In this document: positions 1-8,629 of the stretch, piece by piece
Position numbering within the stretch: position 1 is the stretch's first letter
Layout: the number at the start of each line of letters is the position of its first letter
Source: Planctomycetota bacterium
GTDB lineage: Bacteria > Planctomycetota > PUPC01 > JACPCR01
Direction: 5' to 3'
DNA length: 14,630 nt
Assembly: GCA_030740295.1 (NCBI GenBank)
Contig: JASLXP010000112.1
Location: 1-14,630, forward strand
The notes under the pieces: generated by a model
What the model was told of the DNA's origin: nothing
What the model saw: only the letters and a program-made list of their open reading frames with translations
Database searches by the model: none
Translations under genes and position numbers: made by a program

Positions 1-159
1 CTTCAGTTCTTGGGCAGCGTATCGAGCCACTTCCGTGGGATTCACGGGCAAGACGATCAGCGAGCGCGCTTTGCCCTTTTCAACGATGGTCACTTCAGCC
101 TCGGCACGCGTGGTCGCGACCATCAGCATGAATGTGGTCAGCAGGAGGAAATGCTTCAT
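1..159 (-). CDS. Secreted protein, N-terminal fragment (DUF4838/GH67-N-like), cut by window edge
   Basis: Only the first 53 codons are present; the frame is open to base 1. The start is an ATG (complement of 157-159), with no clear Shine-Dalgarno before it. Residues 3-21 form a signal peptide: a basic MKH start, a hydrophobic stretch, then an Ala-rich cleavage region (TRAEA). The mature part begins with a beta-strand and a segment reading IVLPVNPTEVARYAAQEL. That pattern (IVLP, then a helix with AAxEL) is what I know from the N-terminal alpha-glucuronidase-like domain preceding DUF4838 and from related GH20/GH67 N-terminal domains common in Planctomycetota and Verrucomicrobiota. It lies 40 bases downstream of the DUF3604 gene on the same strand, so it is probably the third gene of that operon. 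The signal peptide is well supported; the family is inferred from a short segment, and any catalytic domain lies outside the window. Confidence 0.6.
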   Translation of the reverse strand, partial: MKHFLLLTTFMLMVATTRAEAEVTIVEKGKARSLIVLPVNPTEVARYAAQELK

Positions 160-199
160 CTGATTGGGTGAGGAAAGGTAGAGATTCCGACAGCAACAC

Positions 200-2572
200 T
201 CACTCGGCGTCGACCCACACCGGGCTCGACCAGGCCATCTCCGAATCGGCCTGAATGACGCGCACATACCACCATTCGGTAGCGTTCAGCGGCAATTCAT
301 GTGCAAACTTCCCGGAGACATCATCCTTGCCTTCTCCGCGCCAGCTCTTGATGGTTTCGTTGTTGAGCAACAGGTCAACGCGGCTGATCTGTTCTGTACC
401 GATTGCCCGCCATTCGATCTGGCGGACCTCTTTCTTGCCCAACTTTATCTCGCTTCCCATCTCGCTGCCGTTTACCCGAAAGAAGAGAATGATGTGGGCT
501 CCCGAAGTGGCATAGCAGCGTCTCTGGTGGAGGGCCTCCCAGAGCCCGATACGAGAGTTCTCACGAGTCAGGAGAACGCACCTCGCTGAGCCGGTGCCGG
601 GCCGGCCAATGTGAGTATCCGTGGAGCCGATAAAGCCGATCCGGTGCCCCAGTGCGAGGGCGGCCTGGACGCTCGAGCCCTGGTCCTGCCGCGAGATGCG
701 CAGGTCTTTGATTGGCCCGCCCGGCGCCTCGAACGATCCCCGGTTCTGGCAAAGCTCGACCACCCTCTGATATTTCTTGTTGATGACCGACCAGTTCATC
801 GGGCCCCATACAGGTTTGCCATCCGACCGTTTGGCCTTGGAGGCTGTGTTCGGGTGATGAGGAACAGTGACAACTCGAATCTGCTTCTCATCAAAGAAAT
901 TCCACCAGCTATTCATGTTGTCACGAAGCCTGGGCTGCTCAGGACCGGTGAAATCCGGGTAATAGGCGTTGCGGTGCCCGTTCCTGGCATCGCTCCACTC
1001 AAAACCGAGCAGCGTCACAAACTTACCCGGCGAGTGGTGCCGCTTGCCGACATCCCGGACCCGCTGCCAGTTCCTGCCGCGGGGAGAATGATCGCTGAGC
1101 GCGGCGAAGTCGAGGCCCATGAAGCGCCGACCATAATCGTAGGCCAAATCCGGGTCTCCGACTCCGTCGCCGGAGATTTCGCAATGGACGTGAATGTCTC
1201 CGAAGTAAATCCCGTCTTCATCAGCCTGGCGCGGCAACACCGGGTTACTGATCGTGGCGAGTTTGCCGCTGGAAGCGACGATGCGGCTCACCTCGTTCGG
1301 CGGGAATCGAACATCAAAGTCCTTGCTGCCGCGATCCACTTTCGTGAATGTGTAAGCCGCAGGGATCTTTACTTTCTGGTCTGCAACAAACTTCACCTCT
1401 CCCAGAAAACTTTCAGCCGGGTTCCCATACTGATCCGTCACCGCGACTGTCACTCGGCCGGTCTCCTCAGCCAGCGGGCGAGATTCAGCCACGCACCGCA
1501 GACTTGCCGGTGGGCCGCCAACTGCCTGGAGGCGAAACTTGCCTTCAAGAGGCCGGGATGCGCTGCCCGCGGAAGAGGAGATTTCTGCGGACAAGTTCAC
1601 GACCACGTTTGAGAGCTTTGACCAGGTCAACTCTCCATCGAGGACCAGCTTTGAGCCCGCAGGCAGTGTCTCACCATCGACCATTTCCAGCACGACTGCC
1701 GCGGGCTGCGGCACGGGCGGCCAGGTTTTCTTCCGCGGAGGAATACCAGCTCGGAACGTTGCATCACTTCCCTCAACTTTGCCGCGAACTTTCCGAAGAC
1801 GGAACTCCCTCGCCGGGCGCCATCGGTCGTAGCGGAGCGTTACCTTGCCGCCTTGCGTCATCCCGCCTTTACCCATAGTAATCTCAAAACGTGCGGGAAT
1901 GGCCATCCCGGCTTGCCCGCCCCGGGGGGAAGTCATCTGGAACTGACCGACTGCGTCTTTAACAGTCCCCTGAATCTCAGCCCGTACATCATCGAACCAG
2001 ACAGTGCCTTTCGATTTGACCAACCCCATCACCAGTTCGAGTTTTACCGTGCCCAGCGCCGGCTTGATGAGGCCGCCAATCTCTTTCCAGTCAAGAGTGC
2101 CATTAAACTCCTGAATGGACTGATTCCTTATGACCGTCCCATCCTTGTTAATGTGCAGAACATTGATCCGCCCCCGATCTACCCGGTCAGTCTTCACCCA
2201 TATGGACAGCCACAGCGGCTTCCCATCCGGCACGCCAACGCGCTGCCGGCATGCCTGAACATATCGCGTCTGCTTCGCGGGATCGTTACCAGTGATTCGC
2301 GCACTGGCCTTACCAGAATGGAATACCTCGAGGTCCAGTGAAAAGCTGGTGCCGGCAGCAGGCGGAAGCCTCCATCCGGAAGGCTTCGCCCCCTCCCCGC
2401 TGTTCAGCTCAAATCCGGGATTCTTGACCAGGTTCACCGAACTTTCAGAAGAAGGTTCTGTTCCCTTTGCACTTTCCTCGGCGTCAGCAGGATACCAGCG
2501 AAAAATGATCAGCGTGCAAAGACAGACATGCAGCATTTCAGACATGGAGAAGAGAGTCCGTTGTGTTTTCAC
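200..2572 (-). CDS. Secreted DUF3604-type PHP-like metallohydrolase with N-terminal CBM-like module
   Basis: A 790-residue protein. Residues 14-33 form a signal peptide (LHVCLCTLIIF core, cleavage near ADA-EE). Residues 46-200 resemble a CBM4/9-type beta-sandwich (NLVKNPGFE at the start, VWFDDV at the end). Residues 210-450 look like Ig-like beta domains. Residues 455-700 are the DUF3604/PHP-like part with candidate metal ligands: D459, H461 and H463 in GDIHVH, D494 and H495 in SDHS, E525, H533, H572/H573 in PHHP, and D652/H654 in TDTH. RRCYATSG (684-691) is typical of DUF3604. PHP folds usually hold a di- or trinuclear metal site and hydrolyse phosphoester or related bonds; the DUF3604 substrate is unknown to me. 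The start is GTG and overlaps the upstream stop by 4 bases (GTGA), suggesting translational coupling; ATG codons 10 and 13 are alternatives. Fold and export are well supported; the reaction is not. Confidence 0.85.
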   Translation of the reverse strand: MKTQRTLFSMSEMLHVCLCTLIIFRWYPADAEESAKGTEPSSESSVNLVKNPGFELNSGEGAKPSGWRLPPAAGTSFSLDLEVFHSGKASARITGNDPAKQTRYVQACRQRVGVPDGKPLWLSIWVKTDRVDRGRINVLHINKDGTVIRNQSIQEFNGTLDWKEIGGLIKPALGTVKLELVMGLVKSKGTVWFDDVRAEIQGTVKDAVGQFQMTSPRGGQAGMAIPARFEITMGKGGMTQGGKVTLRYDRWRPAREFRLRKVRGKVEGSDATFRAGIPPRKKTWPPVPQPAAVVLEMVDGETLPAGSKLVLDGELTWSKLSNVVVNLSAEISSSAGSASRPLEGKFRLQAVGGPPASLRCVAESRPLAEETGRVTVAVTDQYGNPAESFLGEVKFVADQKVKIPAAYTFTKVDRGSKDFDVRFPPNEVSRIVASSGKLATISNPVLPRQADEDGIYFGDIHVHCEISGDGVGDPDLAYDYGRRFMGLDFAALSDHSPRGRNWQRVRDVGKRHHSPGKFVTLLGFEWSDARNGHRNAYYPDFTGPEQPRLRDNMNSWWNFFDEKQIRVVTVPHHPNTASKAKRSDGKPVWGPMNWSVINKKYQRVVELCQNRGSFEAPGGPIKDLRISRQDQGSSVQAALALGHRIGFIGSTDTHIGRPGTGSARCVLLTRENSRIGLWEALHQRRCYATSGAHIILFFRVNGSEMGSEIKLGKKEVRQIEWRAIGTEQISRVDLLLNNETIKSWRGEGKDDVSGKFAHELPLNATEWWYVRVIQADSEMAWSSPVWVDAE

Positions 2573-5500
2573 TGCTCCGTCCCCCTTCCCTTCATCCGGA
2601 AGTAAGGGTGAAGTGGAGCGACTTTCGAGCCCAGTTGGATGACCACGTCAGCTTTACCTGCGGACGAGAAGGATACATTCAGCCAACCTGTTGCGGCGTC
2701 ATAGTTCCAGCCGGGAGCGGCTCTCTTTGCCAGGGGGGCTTGATTCAGAGTTACGGATTCGGGCTTCCTCTGGGTGTAGAGACGAAGGTTGGTCTGCTCA
2801 CCGGCCGGACATCGCAAACTCAACAAGACCCTTTGAGCAGAGAGGTCATAGGCGCCGCTGATGTACTCGGCCGGTGACCAGTCAGCGAGAAACAACGGAG
2901 TGTCGGAGACGCATATCATGGCAAGAAGATGAGGCCCCATCGTCGCACGCCACCCAACGGGACGCTGCTTCTCATGAAACTGCTCCGCCCCCTGCAGGAC
3001 CCGGTCTCGCGGCCAGCCGAGAACGCTCCTCTGCATCAGGTGTGACCAGCCCACAAATCGATTGCGCTTCCGCTCCTCATCGGCCAGCGACCGTTCGTAT
3101 GCCTCGATGGCCGCAGGTATCCATGACTTATAGGCGAGCGCCAGTTCCGGGCTCGTCCCTTTCGCTGTGTTCAGCATACCGATGGCAATATCCATGATGT
3201 GGAAAGGGCCACCGCGCATTTCGATGGTCTTTGAACCTCTGATGCCGGACTTGTGAAACGAGTGGAAGAAACGAAACTCCCGCCACGGATCTCCATCTGC
3301 CGTGATATCCCTGATGTATTCCGGCATAGCAAAACGGGCCACTGCCGGGACGAGCGCTTTGGCCGCCAGAACGAGTGCGAGCAGCTCACCATCGGCATCA
3401 CCCACCTGCCGGGCGGCTCTTGAAAAAGCGAGATTACCGGGATACTCGCTGTTGAGCATGTCGATTCCCGCGGTGCCGAAGGCTTCATGATTGGAGGAGG
3501 CCATCCAGGCCCAATCGTGGAACTTCGGCAGGTAGTCCCAGAGGCGTCGGCAGAGATTCCAGTTCGAGCGCAGCGTATCCCAGTCTCCGTAGTAACGCGC
3601 CCACGCATCGTAACAGTAAGCGATGACCGCTGAGGATTCGTTCTGATCGATGAAGTAACGCACGCCATTTTGAATCACCGCCGGCCAGATGAAGGAGATA
3701 GCGTAATCGATGTTCGTCCCTGGCTCGCGCCGGTAGCGGACAAAGCACTTGTGCGGATAAAAATTCAGTGTCCGCCAATAATGCTCCCGGTAATGGCCGT
3801 CAACGGTGGCTCTCGCTCCCGCAGTGTAGGCGGGCCGGGCACTCAGCGCGGGGAAGCAATACCACCACTTGTAGAGATCGATACACGGCGCCTCGAAAGG
3901 TGGATAACGAGTCGAGGACATGTAAGTGCGCAGGTCTTCCATGTACTCGGTATGGGAGGTCAGTCCGCCGGAAGCGCGGGTGACCTTAGAGATGCCGTGG
4001 AGAGCAAAGGTGTCGATGTCTTCCTGAAGCGCCATCTTTCCCTTCACGGGAATGACACCAAAATGGTCAGTGGGCGGCAGGGGGATACGGTAAAGTACGT
4101 GCCCGTCCCGGACGGCGTGCAGCGGTCCGTATTTCGTGGCCAGTCCAGTGTCAACAGTGCCTTGAGGGAGATTGAGCGGAGCGCCGGCTTTCTTTGCCAG
4201 GGCCAGCACGGGCGGCAACGGTGCGAGGGTGATGGCCGTAGTGTCCCAATCGTCTTCGAAAGTGCGGTAATCGAATCGGTCCGCCACGATGATGTCATTT
4301 GCCTCCTGCCAGGCGATCTCATCACAGGCGACGGGGTAGCGAAGAAACGCTCTGCCCCAGAAACCCGCGGCTTCGGCAACTTTCGCCGGGAACAACTCAA
4401 CCCACCGTGCAGTCTCGCCGGAGCTGAATCGGCGAACTCCGAAAACCCTCGATGTGAACAGTGCTCCGAAGCCTCCGGCATCAAACTCAAATGTCAGGGC
4501 CTGGCCGGCGACGAGCTTCTTCGGTCGTCGAGTGAATACGATGAGCTTCGGAACATCCCGCACTTTGTCAGAAGCATTGAGTAAGACCAACCAGTTTGCC
4601 TTCATCTCGTGCAGCAGAACTGCGCCCTCACTCGTCGGCAACACCCGGACTCCTGTGCCCGTCGGAAAGGCCAGATGCGTGACGCCACGAACCGGCAACT
4701 GGATGGTTCGCTCCTTGCCTTCCCACAGGATTCCCGGTGATGCAAGGGATGCGGTCCAACGGAGACGTTCCTTCCCTTCGCCACCCAATGCCACCGTCTT
4801 CGACAGCCAGGTCTGGGAAACAGTGGACGGTCTCAACGGTTGGCTGTCACGAAGCTGAACTGACCAGGGAGCCTTCGGATCTCCAGGTGAACGCATTTCG
4901 CCAGTCTCAGAGATGTTCTCCACCATGCCTGCCGCGTTCGTGAGCCAGCCAAACCGTCCGACGTTTCGATGGCTGAGCACCGCGAATCTCTCCGGTCTTT
5001 CAATCCCCAACGCCCCGCAGACACGGTTGGCTGCGTCTCTTCTGGCCGCGGTCAAACGTGCAGCCGTGCTGCGAGCGGTTTCAAGCGCCGCCTCGAAGGC
5101 TCCATCTCTACCAGCGATCCTGTAAAGCATCCGGAGCGACAGTTCGTCAGCTCCGGACATTTCCGGGCGATCGCTCCAGACCTGACCACTGCCTGTCGAG
5201 ACATAGATGACCTTCCCTTTACCGAAACTCCCTTCGACCACCGCAGGGCTGCCGTCGTCCCAACTGGCCAGCGTCTGAGTGCCCGGTTTGGCGCTGACCT
5301 TCACCCGGTAATGTCTCGGACCCTTCGATGAATCCAGCCCCTTCAGGCATGGCAGATCAGCCGGCTGAAAACTCCGGGCCACGGGATCGAAGGGATTTTC
5401 GCTGGCGGCTACAACCGGCACAACGTCGGCAAGACCCGGAGCAGGTTTGCCATAGACAATAGCCTTGCCGCCGCCTTGAAGATAGCTCTTCAGCTTCCGC

Positions 5501-6957
5501 ACGCGGTGATCGCTATCCTGCCAGCCTTCTGCCTGGACGAGCGCTGCGTCCACCACCAGCTTCGCTGGCCAATCCCTGAAGGCCGTAATATGCATCGCCA
5601 GCGGCCCGGCCAGCATGCGTGCCCAGCCTTCGGCATCATCATTGTCGAGCAGAGCGACCACTTTGAGAGCCAGCAGGCTGTTCCCGGCGGCAGCCCGGTA
5701 GTCGAAATAGAAAGGCATCTTTGCTGTTACAGCATTTCCGCCGAGTTTGAATTGAAGAAACTTCGGCCCGTCCTTCAGGCCATCCGGCAACTGCACGGCT
5801 AGAGTGCCTTCCTCAGCAGGAGGAACATTCATTTCTCCACTGCCCTCTGCTTCCGCTTGTCTGTCATAGGTTGTGAGTTCCCAATTGACTTTGACATTCG
5901 CGATGGTCGTCCCCTGATTTGCCCATCGGAATTCGACTTGTTCGCCAGGGCTGACCGCATACCCGAGCCTCTCATAGTTCCAACCCAGAAAACAGAGGTC
6001 TCTGACCGGATCGACAACCGGAAGCACTGCGAGATCGCCTCCAGCGGTGTCGGCATCAACTGCAATTCTGATATCGGTCAGCCGAGCCAACCATCTGAAA
6101 GAAGACAGGCGTATCCTCACAAAGCGCGCCGGAACTACCATCGACGAGGCATGGAAGGTGACATGCTTCTTCTCTACGGGGTTGCTTGCACCTTGGCGCC
6201 GAACTCGCGACCACTCGTGCCAGACTTTTCCATCCTTCGAGACTTCCACCTCCAGGGCCGATACATACATGTGCCGGCCCAGATCGTGCGTTTCGATGAC
6301 AACTTGCTGGACGCTGCGCTGTTTGCCGAGATCCGCCACGGCAAAGAGCGGACGCCTCGGGTATCCCGCAGTCGTAACAGACGTACCTGGCTTGCCGTCC
6401 GACAAGTTCATGGGATTGCCATTCCACTGGCCAGCGAGTTTCACAGACTCCGGCGCAATGAATTCAGGTGGCCTGGCAGACTTTTCAACATGGACTTCGT
6501 CGAGCAGTGTCGTGTGCGGCGGAAAGAAATCAATCCGGGCATTGTCGCTGTCGCGAAGGGCTGTCGCGTTCAGCACGTAGGGCTTCCATTCGGTGGTCAG
6601 AGGAACTTCCGCGCTGAGGCCGAGCCCACCATAAGGAGGAGTGTGACCAATGAGCGAAACCCTCATCAATCCCTGCTTCACTGCCCTTGCGAGAAAGCGC
6701 ACGCGGTAAAGCTGTCCCCTGCGAACTTTGAAAGGCCCTTGGTAGACCTGAACACTTGAGACGTTGTCCTTTCTGCGAATGTTTACCTGAAGCGCGCCGC
6801 CTCCCTCACGTTGGACCAGCTCTGCTTTGCCATCCGCCTGTCCAGGCGCGAACCAGAACGACCAGGTGGCGAGATCCCGATCGAAGCCACCGTTCTTCAG
6901 AAGCGACTCGTCTGCAAGAATGCCAGTGATGCCGCAGAGGTACAGAAGGACTTTCAT
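2569..6957 (-). CDS. Large secreted multidomain protein: CBM-like, discoidin-like, ThuA-like and helical-barrel-like regions
   Basis: The frame is open up to 6996, but I place the start at 6957, where GGGAGA lies 6 bases upstream and a signal peptide begins (MKVLLYLCGITGILADES). This gives 1462 residues. Positions below count from that start. Residues 18-158 are CBM4/9-like (LLKNGGF to LLDEVHV). Residues 172-300 resemble an F5/8 type C (discoidin) domain: NLSDGKPGT, then VADLGKQRSVQQVVIET, then PARFVRIRL. About 325-420 is an Ig-like segment. About 427-617 resembles a ThuA/glutamine-amidotransferase-like alpha/beta domain (KVVALLDN, LKSYLQGGGKAIVYG, GKGKVIYVSTGSGQVW). A beta-rich part (650-850) follows. 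About 1070-1370 is rich in Trp/Tyr helices (YGDWDTLRSNWNLCRRLWDYL), suggesting an (alpha/alpha)-barrel as in many glycosidases and lyases. A beta domain closes the protein. It is first in the minus-strand operon. No GH or PL family is recognised, so glycan binding and cleavage are inferred from architecture. Confidence 0.8.
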   Translation of the reverse strand: MKVLLYLCGITGILADESLLKNGGFDRDLATWSFWFAPGQADGKAELVQREGGGALQVNIRRKDNVSSVQVYQGPFKVRRGQLYRVRFLARAVKQGLMRVSLIGHTPPYGGLGLSAEVPLTTEWKPYVLNATALRDSDNARIDFFPPHTTLLDEVHVEKSARPPEFIAPESVKLAGQWNGNPMNLSDGKPGTSVTTAGYPRRPLFAVADLGKQRSVQQVVIETHDLGRHMYVSALEVEVSKDGKVWHEWSRVRRQGASNPVEKKHVTFHASSMVVPARFVRIRLSSFRWLARLTDIRIAVDADTAGGDLAVLPVVDPVRDLCFLGWNYERLGYAVSPGEQVEFRWANQGTTIANVKVNWELTTYDRQAEAEGSGEMNVPPAEEGTLAVQLPDGLKDGPKFLQFKLGGNAVTAKMPFYFDYRAAAGNSLLALKVVALLDNDDAEGWARMLAGPLAMHITAFRDWPAKLVVDAALVQAEGWQDSDHRVRKLKSYLQGGGKAIVYGKPAPGLADVVPVVAASENPFDPVARSFQPADLPCLKGLDSSKGPRHYRVKVSAKPGTQTLASWDDGSPAVVEGSFGKGKVIYVSTGSGQVWSDRPEMSGADELSLRMLYRIAGRDGAFEAALETARSTAARLTAARRDAANRVCGALGIERPERFAVLSHRNVGRFGWLTNAAGMVENISETGEMRSPGDPKAPWSVQLRDSQPLRPSTVSQTWLSKTVALGGEGKERLRWTASLASPGILWEGKERTIQLPVRGVTHLAFPTGTGVRVLPTSEGAVLLHEMKANWLVLLNASDKVRDVPKLIVFTRRPKKLVAGQALTFEFDAGGFGALFTSRVFGVRRFSSGETARWVELFPAKVAEAAGFWGRAFLRYPVACDEIAWQEANDIIVADRFDYRTFEDDWDTTAITLAPLPPVLALAKKAGAPLNLPQGTVDTGLATKYGPLHAVRDGHVLYRIPLPPTDHFGVIPVKGKMALQEDIDTFALHGISKVTRASGGLTSHTEYMEDLRTYMSSTRYPPFEAPCIDLYKWWYCFPALSARPAYTAGARATVDGHYREHYWRTLNFYPHKCFVRYRREPGTNIDYAISFIWPAVIQNGVRYFIDQNESSAVIAYCYDAWARYYGDWDTLRSNWNLCRRLWDYLPKFHDWAWMASSNHEAFGTAGIDMLNSEYPGNLAFSRAARQVGDADGELLALVLAAKALVPAVARFAMPEYIRDITADGDPWREFRFFHSFHKSGIRGSKTIEMRGGPFHIMDIAIGMLNTAKGTSPELALAYKSWIPAAIEAYERSLADEERKRNRFVGWSHLMQRSVLGWPRDRVLQGAEQFHEKQRPVGWRATMGPHLLAMICVSDTPLFLADWSPAEYISGAYDLSAQRVLLSLRCPAGEQTNLRLYTQRKPESVTLNQAPLAKRAAPGWNYDAATGWLNVSFSSAGKADVVIQLGSKVAPLHPYFRMKGRGTEQ

Positions 6958-6963
6958 TCCCAT

Positions 6964-6969
6964 TCTCCC
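6964..6969 (-). promoter_or_regulatory. Shine-Dalgarno that decides the start of the large secreted protein
   Basis: GGGAGA on the minus strand sits 6 bases before the ATG at 6957. The upstream ATGs at 6996 and 6990 have no comparable purine-rich site, and the ATG at 6963 directly abuts the motif. The signal peptide also fits best from 6957. Confidence 0.5.
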
Positions 6970-7122
6970 GTGAAGCAGTCTCCATCGCATAATCATCCAA
7001 CCATAAACATCAACTCAATCCCTTTCGAGCCCGATCTGGCAATTGTTCAGCTACGACCGTTTGCTCGGAGGTTTGAGGCTGGTGGCCCATTTCGGTGCCA
7101 AGGTTCTGCATCGTCTGCTGCA

Positions 7123-7147
7123 AGGATATTAATCCTGAGCGTGCTCA
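7123..7147. promoter_or_regulatory. Two adjacent dyads in the divergent intergenic region, possible operators
   Basis: Between the divergent starts (6957 minus, 7229 plus) lies a gene-free stretch of about 270 bases. It contains two neighbouring inverted repeats: AGGAT-ATTA-ATCCT (7123-7136) and TGAGC-GT-GCTCA (7136-7147). They share one base and sit about 80 bases before the plus-strand start, a reasonable place for a regulator of one or both directions. I found no convincing -35/-10 pair on either strand. Such short dyads can occur by chance, so this is only a candidate. Confidence 0.25.
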
Positions 7148-7215
7148 CGACTTGAAAAAGCTACAGCTCTGAGCCACAAGGCATCTCTGAATTTGCCGAC
7201 TTCAGACGAATCTCG

Positions 7216-7222
7216 AAGGAGG
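7216..7222 (+). promoter_or_regulatory. Strong Shine-Dalgarno that decides the sulfatase-like start
   Basis: AAGGAGG, a full match to the anti-Shine-Dalgarno, lies 6 bases before the ATG at 7229. The in-frame upstream ATG at 7193 has no such site and would add 12 polar residues ahead of the first beta-strand of the fold. Confidence 0.85.
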
Positions 7223-7228
7223 AAAGCC

Positions 7229-8605
7229 ATGAATATCATCGTCATTATTTCGGACACCTTTCGTTACGACCATCTGGGCGCGAACGGTAACGCCTGGATC
7301 AAGACACCGGAGTTGGATGTCTTCAGCAGGATGGCTGTCAACTTTGACAATTATTACGTCTCGAGCTTCCCGACCATTCCAACGCGCACGGACTGGTTTA
7401 CGGGCAGGTACGGATTTCCGTTCTACGGCTGGCGTCCGCTGGATACCAACGCCACGATTCTGGCGGGCGAGTTAGCGTCGTCCGGTTACATCAATCAACT
7501 TATCGTGGACTGCCCGCACATGATGAATCGGGGCTCGCACTTCGATCGGGGCTTTCATGGTTGGGATTGGGTACGGGGCCAGGAAGGAGACACTCCGGCG
7601 ACATGGCTGAACCATGAAGTGAAGGAAGTCGTTCCAAACTCCAAGACCAGGCGCAGTCCAAAACCTTTTGGCGGAACGCTGGTCAACAAGCATCTCTGGC
7701 AGAACCGGTGGTGGGATTCCGAGGAAGACACGTTCGTTGCCCGGACTTGCCGCAAAGCATGCCACTGGCTCGAGCACAATCACAAGGCAGAGAAGTTCTT
7801 CCTCTGGGTCGATTGCTTCGACGTACACGAACCGTGGGATCCGCCGGAGTATCTGATGCGGCTCTACGATCCTGACTACGATGGTCCGCGCATGATGCAC
7901 CCCAATTACGGTCGCGCCTCCGATTACAGCAAAGCCGAGCTTAAGAACATGCAGGCCAACTACGCTGGGGAAGTCACACTGGTCAGCAAGCACGTGGGGC
8001 GAGTCCTGCGCATGATCGAGGACCTCCAACTCTTCGACAACAGCGTCGTGGTTTTTATGGCCGACCACGGCATGTACCTGGGTGAGCACAACCGCACTGG
8101 AAAAACCAATATCAGCGAATCAGACAAACGGGGTTCCTGGCCGCTTTACTCGGAAGTGGCGCACATACCGATGCTCTTTCACGCGCCAGGTGTCAAAGGT
8201 GGACGCCGGGTCAAAGACATCGTCCAACCGCCGGACATCATGCCGACGCTGCTCGATCTGGCCGGCGCCAAAGTTCCTGATGTGGTGCACGGCCGCTCAC
8301 TGAAGGGTCTGCTCTGCGGACGAAAAGCAGAGACTCCACTCAAAGCCGCGGTCTCCAGCCCACACCTTCTCGCGGGCCAGCCAAAACTCACGGTCACGGA
8401 CCGCCGCTGGTCGGCCATCCTCTCGGCAGACGGACACGCCAGACCGGAACTCTACGATCGCAAAACCGATCCGTCGCAGAGAAAAAACCTTGCCAAAGAA
8501 GAATCCGGTGTCTTAAGACGGTTGCATCGGGAGGCAATGCGATTTATGGAACGCGTTGGGGCCGGGGACAAAGCGATGGAGAGGGTGACGAAAGCTTGTT
8601 CATGA
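7229..8605 (+). CDS. Sulfatase-superfamily hydrolase with Thr at the formylglycine position, no signal peptide
   Basis: A 458-residue protein of the sulfatase branch of the alkaline phosphatase superfamily. The first strand and metal ligands are in VIISDTFRYDHLG (D9, D14). The second metal region is FMADHGMYLGEH (D279, H280) with K292 in RTGK; SEVAHIPMLFHAPG and QPPDIMPTLLDLAG are also family-typical. In classical sulfatases the nucleophile is a formylglycine made from the Cys or Ser of C/S-x-P-x-R. Here the aligned segment is TIPTRTDWFTGR with T49 (codon 7373-7375), so formylglycine cannot form there. Thr nucleophiles are known in nucleotide pyrophosphatase/phosphodiesterase relatives, so a phosphodiester, phosphonate or other ester substrate is possible. 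The protein starts at the first strand with no export signal and is probably cytoplasmic, unlike most sulfatases of this group. It is followed after 24 bases by a membrane protein gene. The superfamily is certain; the reaction is unknown. Confidence 0.9.
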   Translation: MNIIVIISDTFRYDHLGANGNAWIKTPELDVFSRMAVNFDNYYVSSFPTIPTRTDWFTGRYGFPFYGWRPLDTNATILAGELASSGYINQLIVDCPHMMNRGSHFDRGFHGWDWVRGQEGDTPATWLNHEVKEVVPNSKTRRSPKPFGGTLVNKHLWQNRWWDSEEDTFVARTCRKACHWLEHNHKAEKFFLWVDCFDVHEPWDPPEYLMRLYDPDYDGPRMMHPNYGRASDYSKAELKNMQANYAGEVTLVSKHVGRVLRMIEDLQLFDNSVVVFMADHGMYLGEHNRTGKTNISESDKRGSWPLYSEVAHIPMLFHAPGVKGGRRVKDIVQPPDIMPTLLDLAGAKVPDVVHGRSLKGLLCGRKAETPLKAAVSSPHLLAGQPKLTVTDRRWSAILSADGHARPELYDRKTDPSQRKNLAKEESGVLRRLHREAMRFMERVGAGDKAMERVTKACS

Positions 8606-8629
8606 CTGGCAGCCCAAGAGATACTTGCG

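Noticed and set aside
611..1612. 333-residue open frame on the plus strand
   Set aside because: It lies wholly antisense to the DUF3604 gene, whose motifs are clear; the translation has no recognisable domain. It is a GC-rich shadow frame.
3670..4584. 304-residue plus-strand frame inside the large secreted gene
   Set aside because: Antisense shadow, low-complexity-like composition and no domain.
7472..8089. 205-residue minus-strand frame opposite the sulfatase-like gene
   Set aside because: Antisense shadow of strongly conserved metal-binding motifs on the plus strand.
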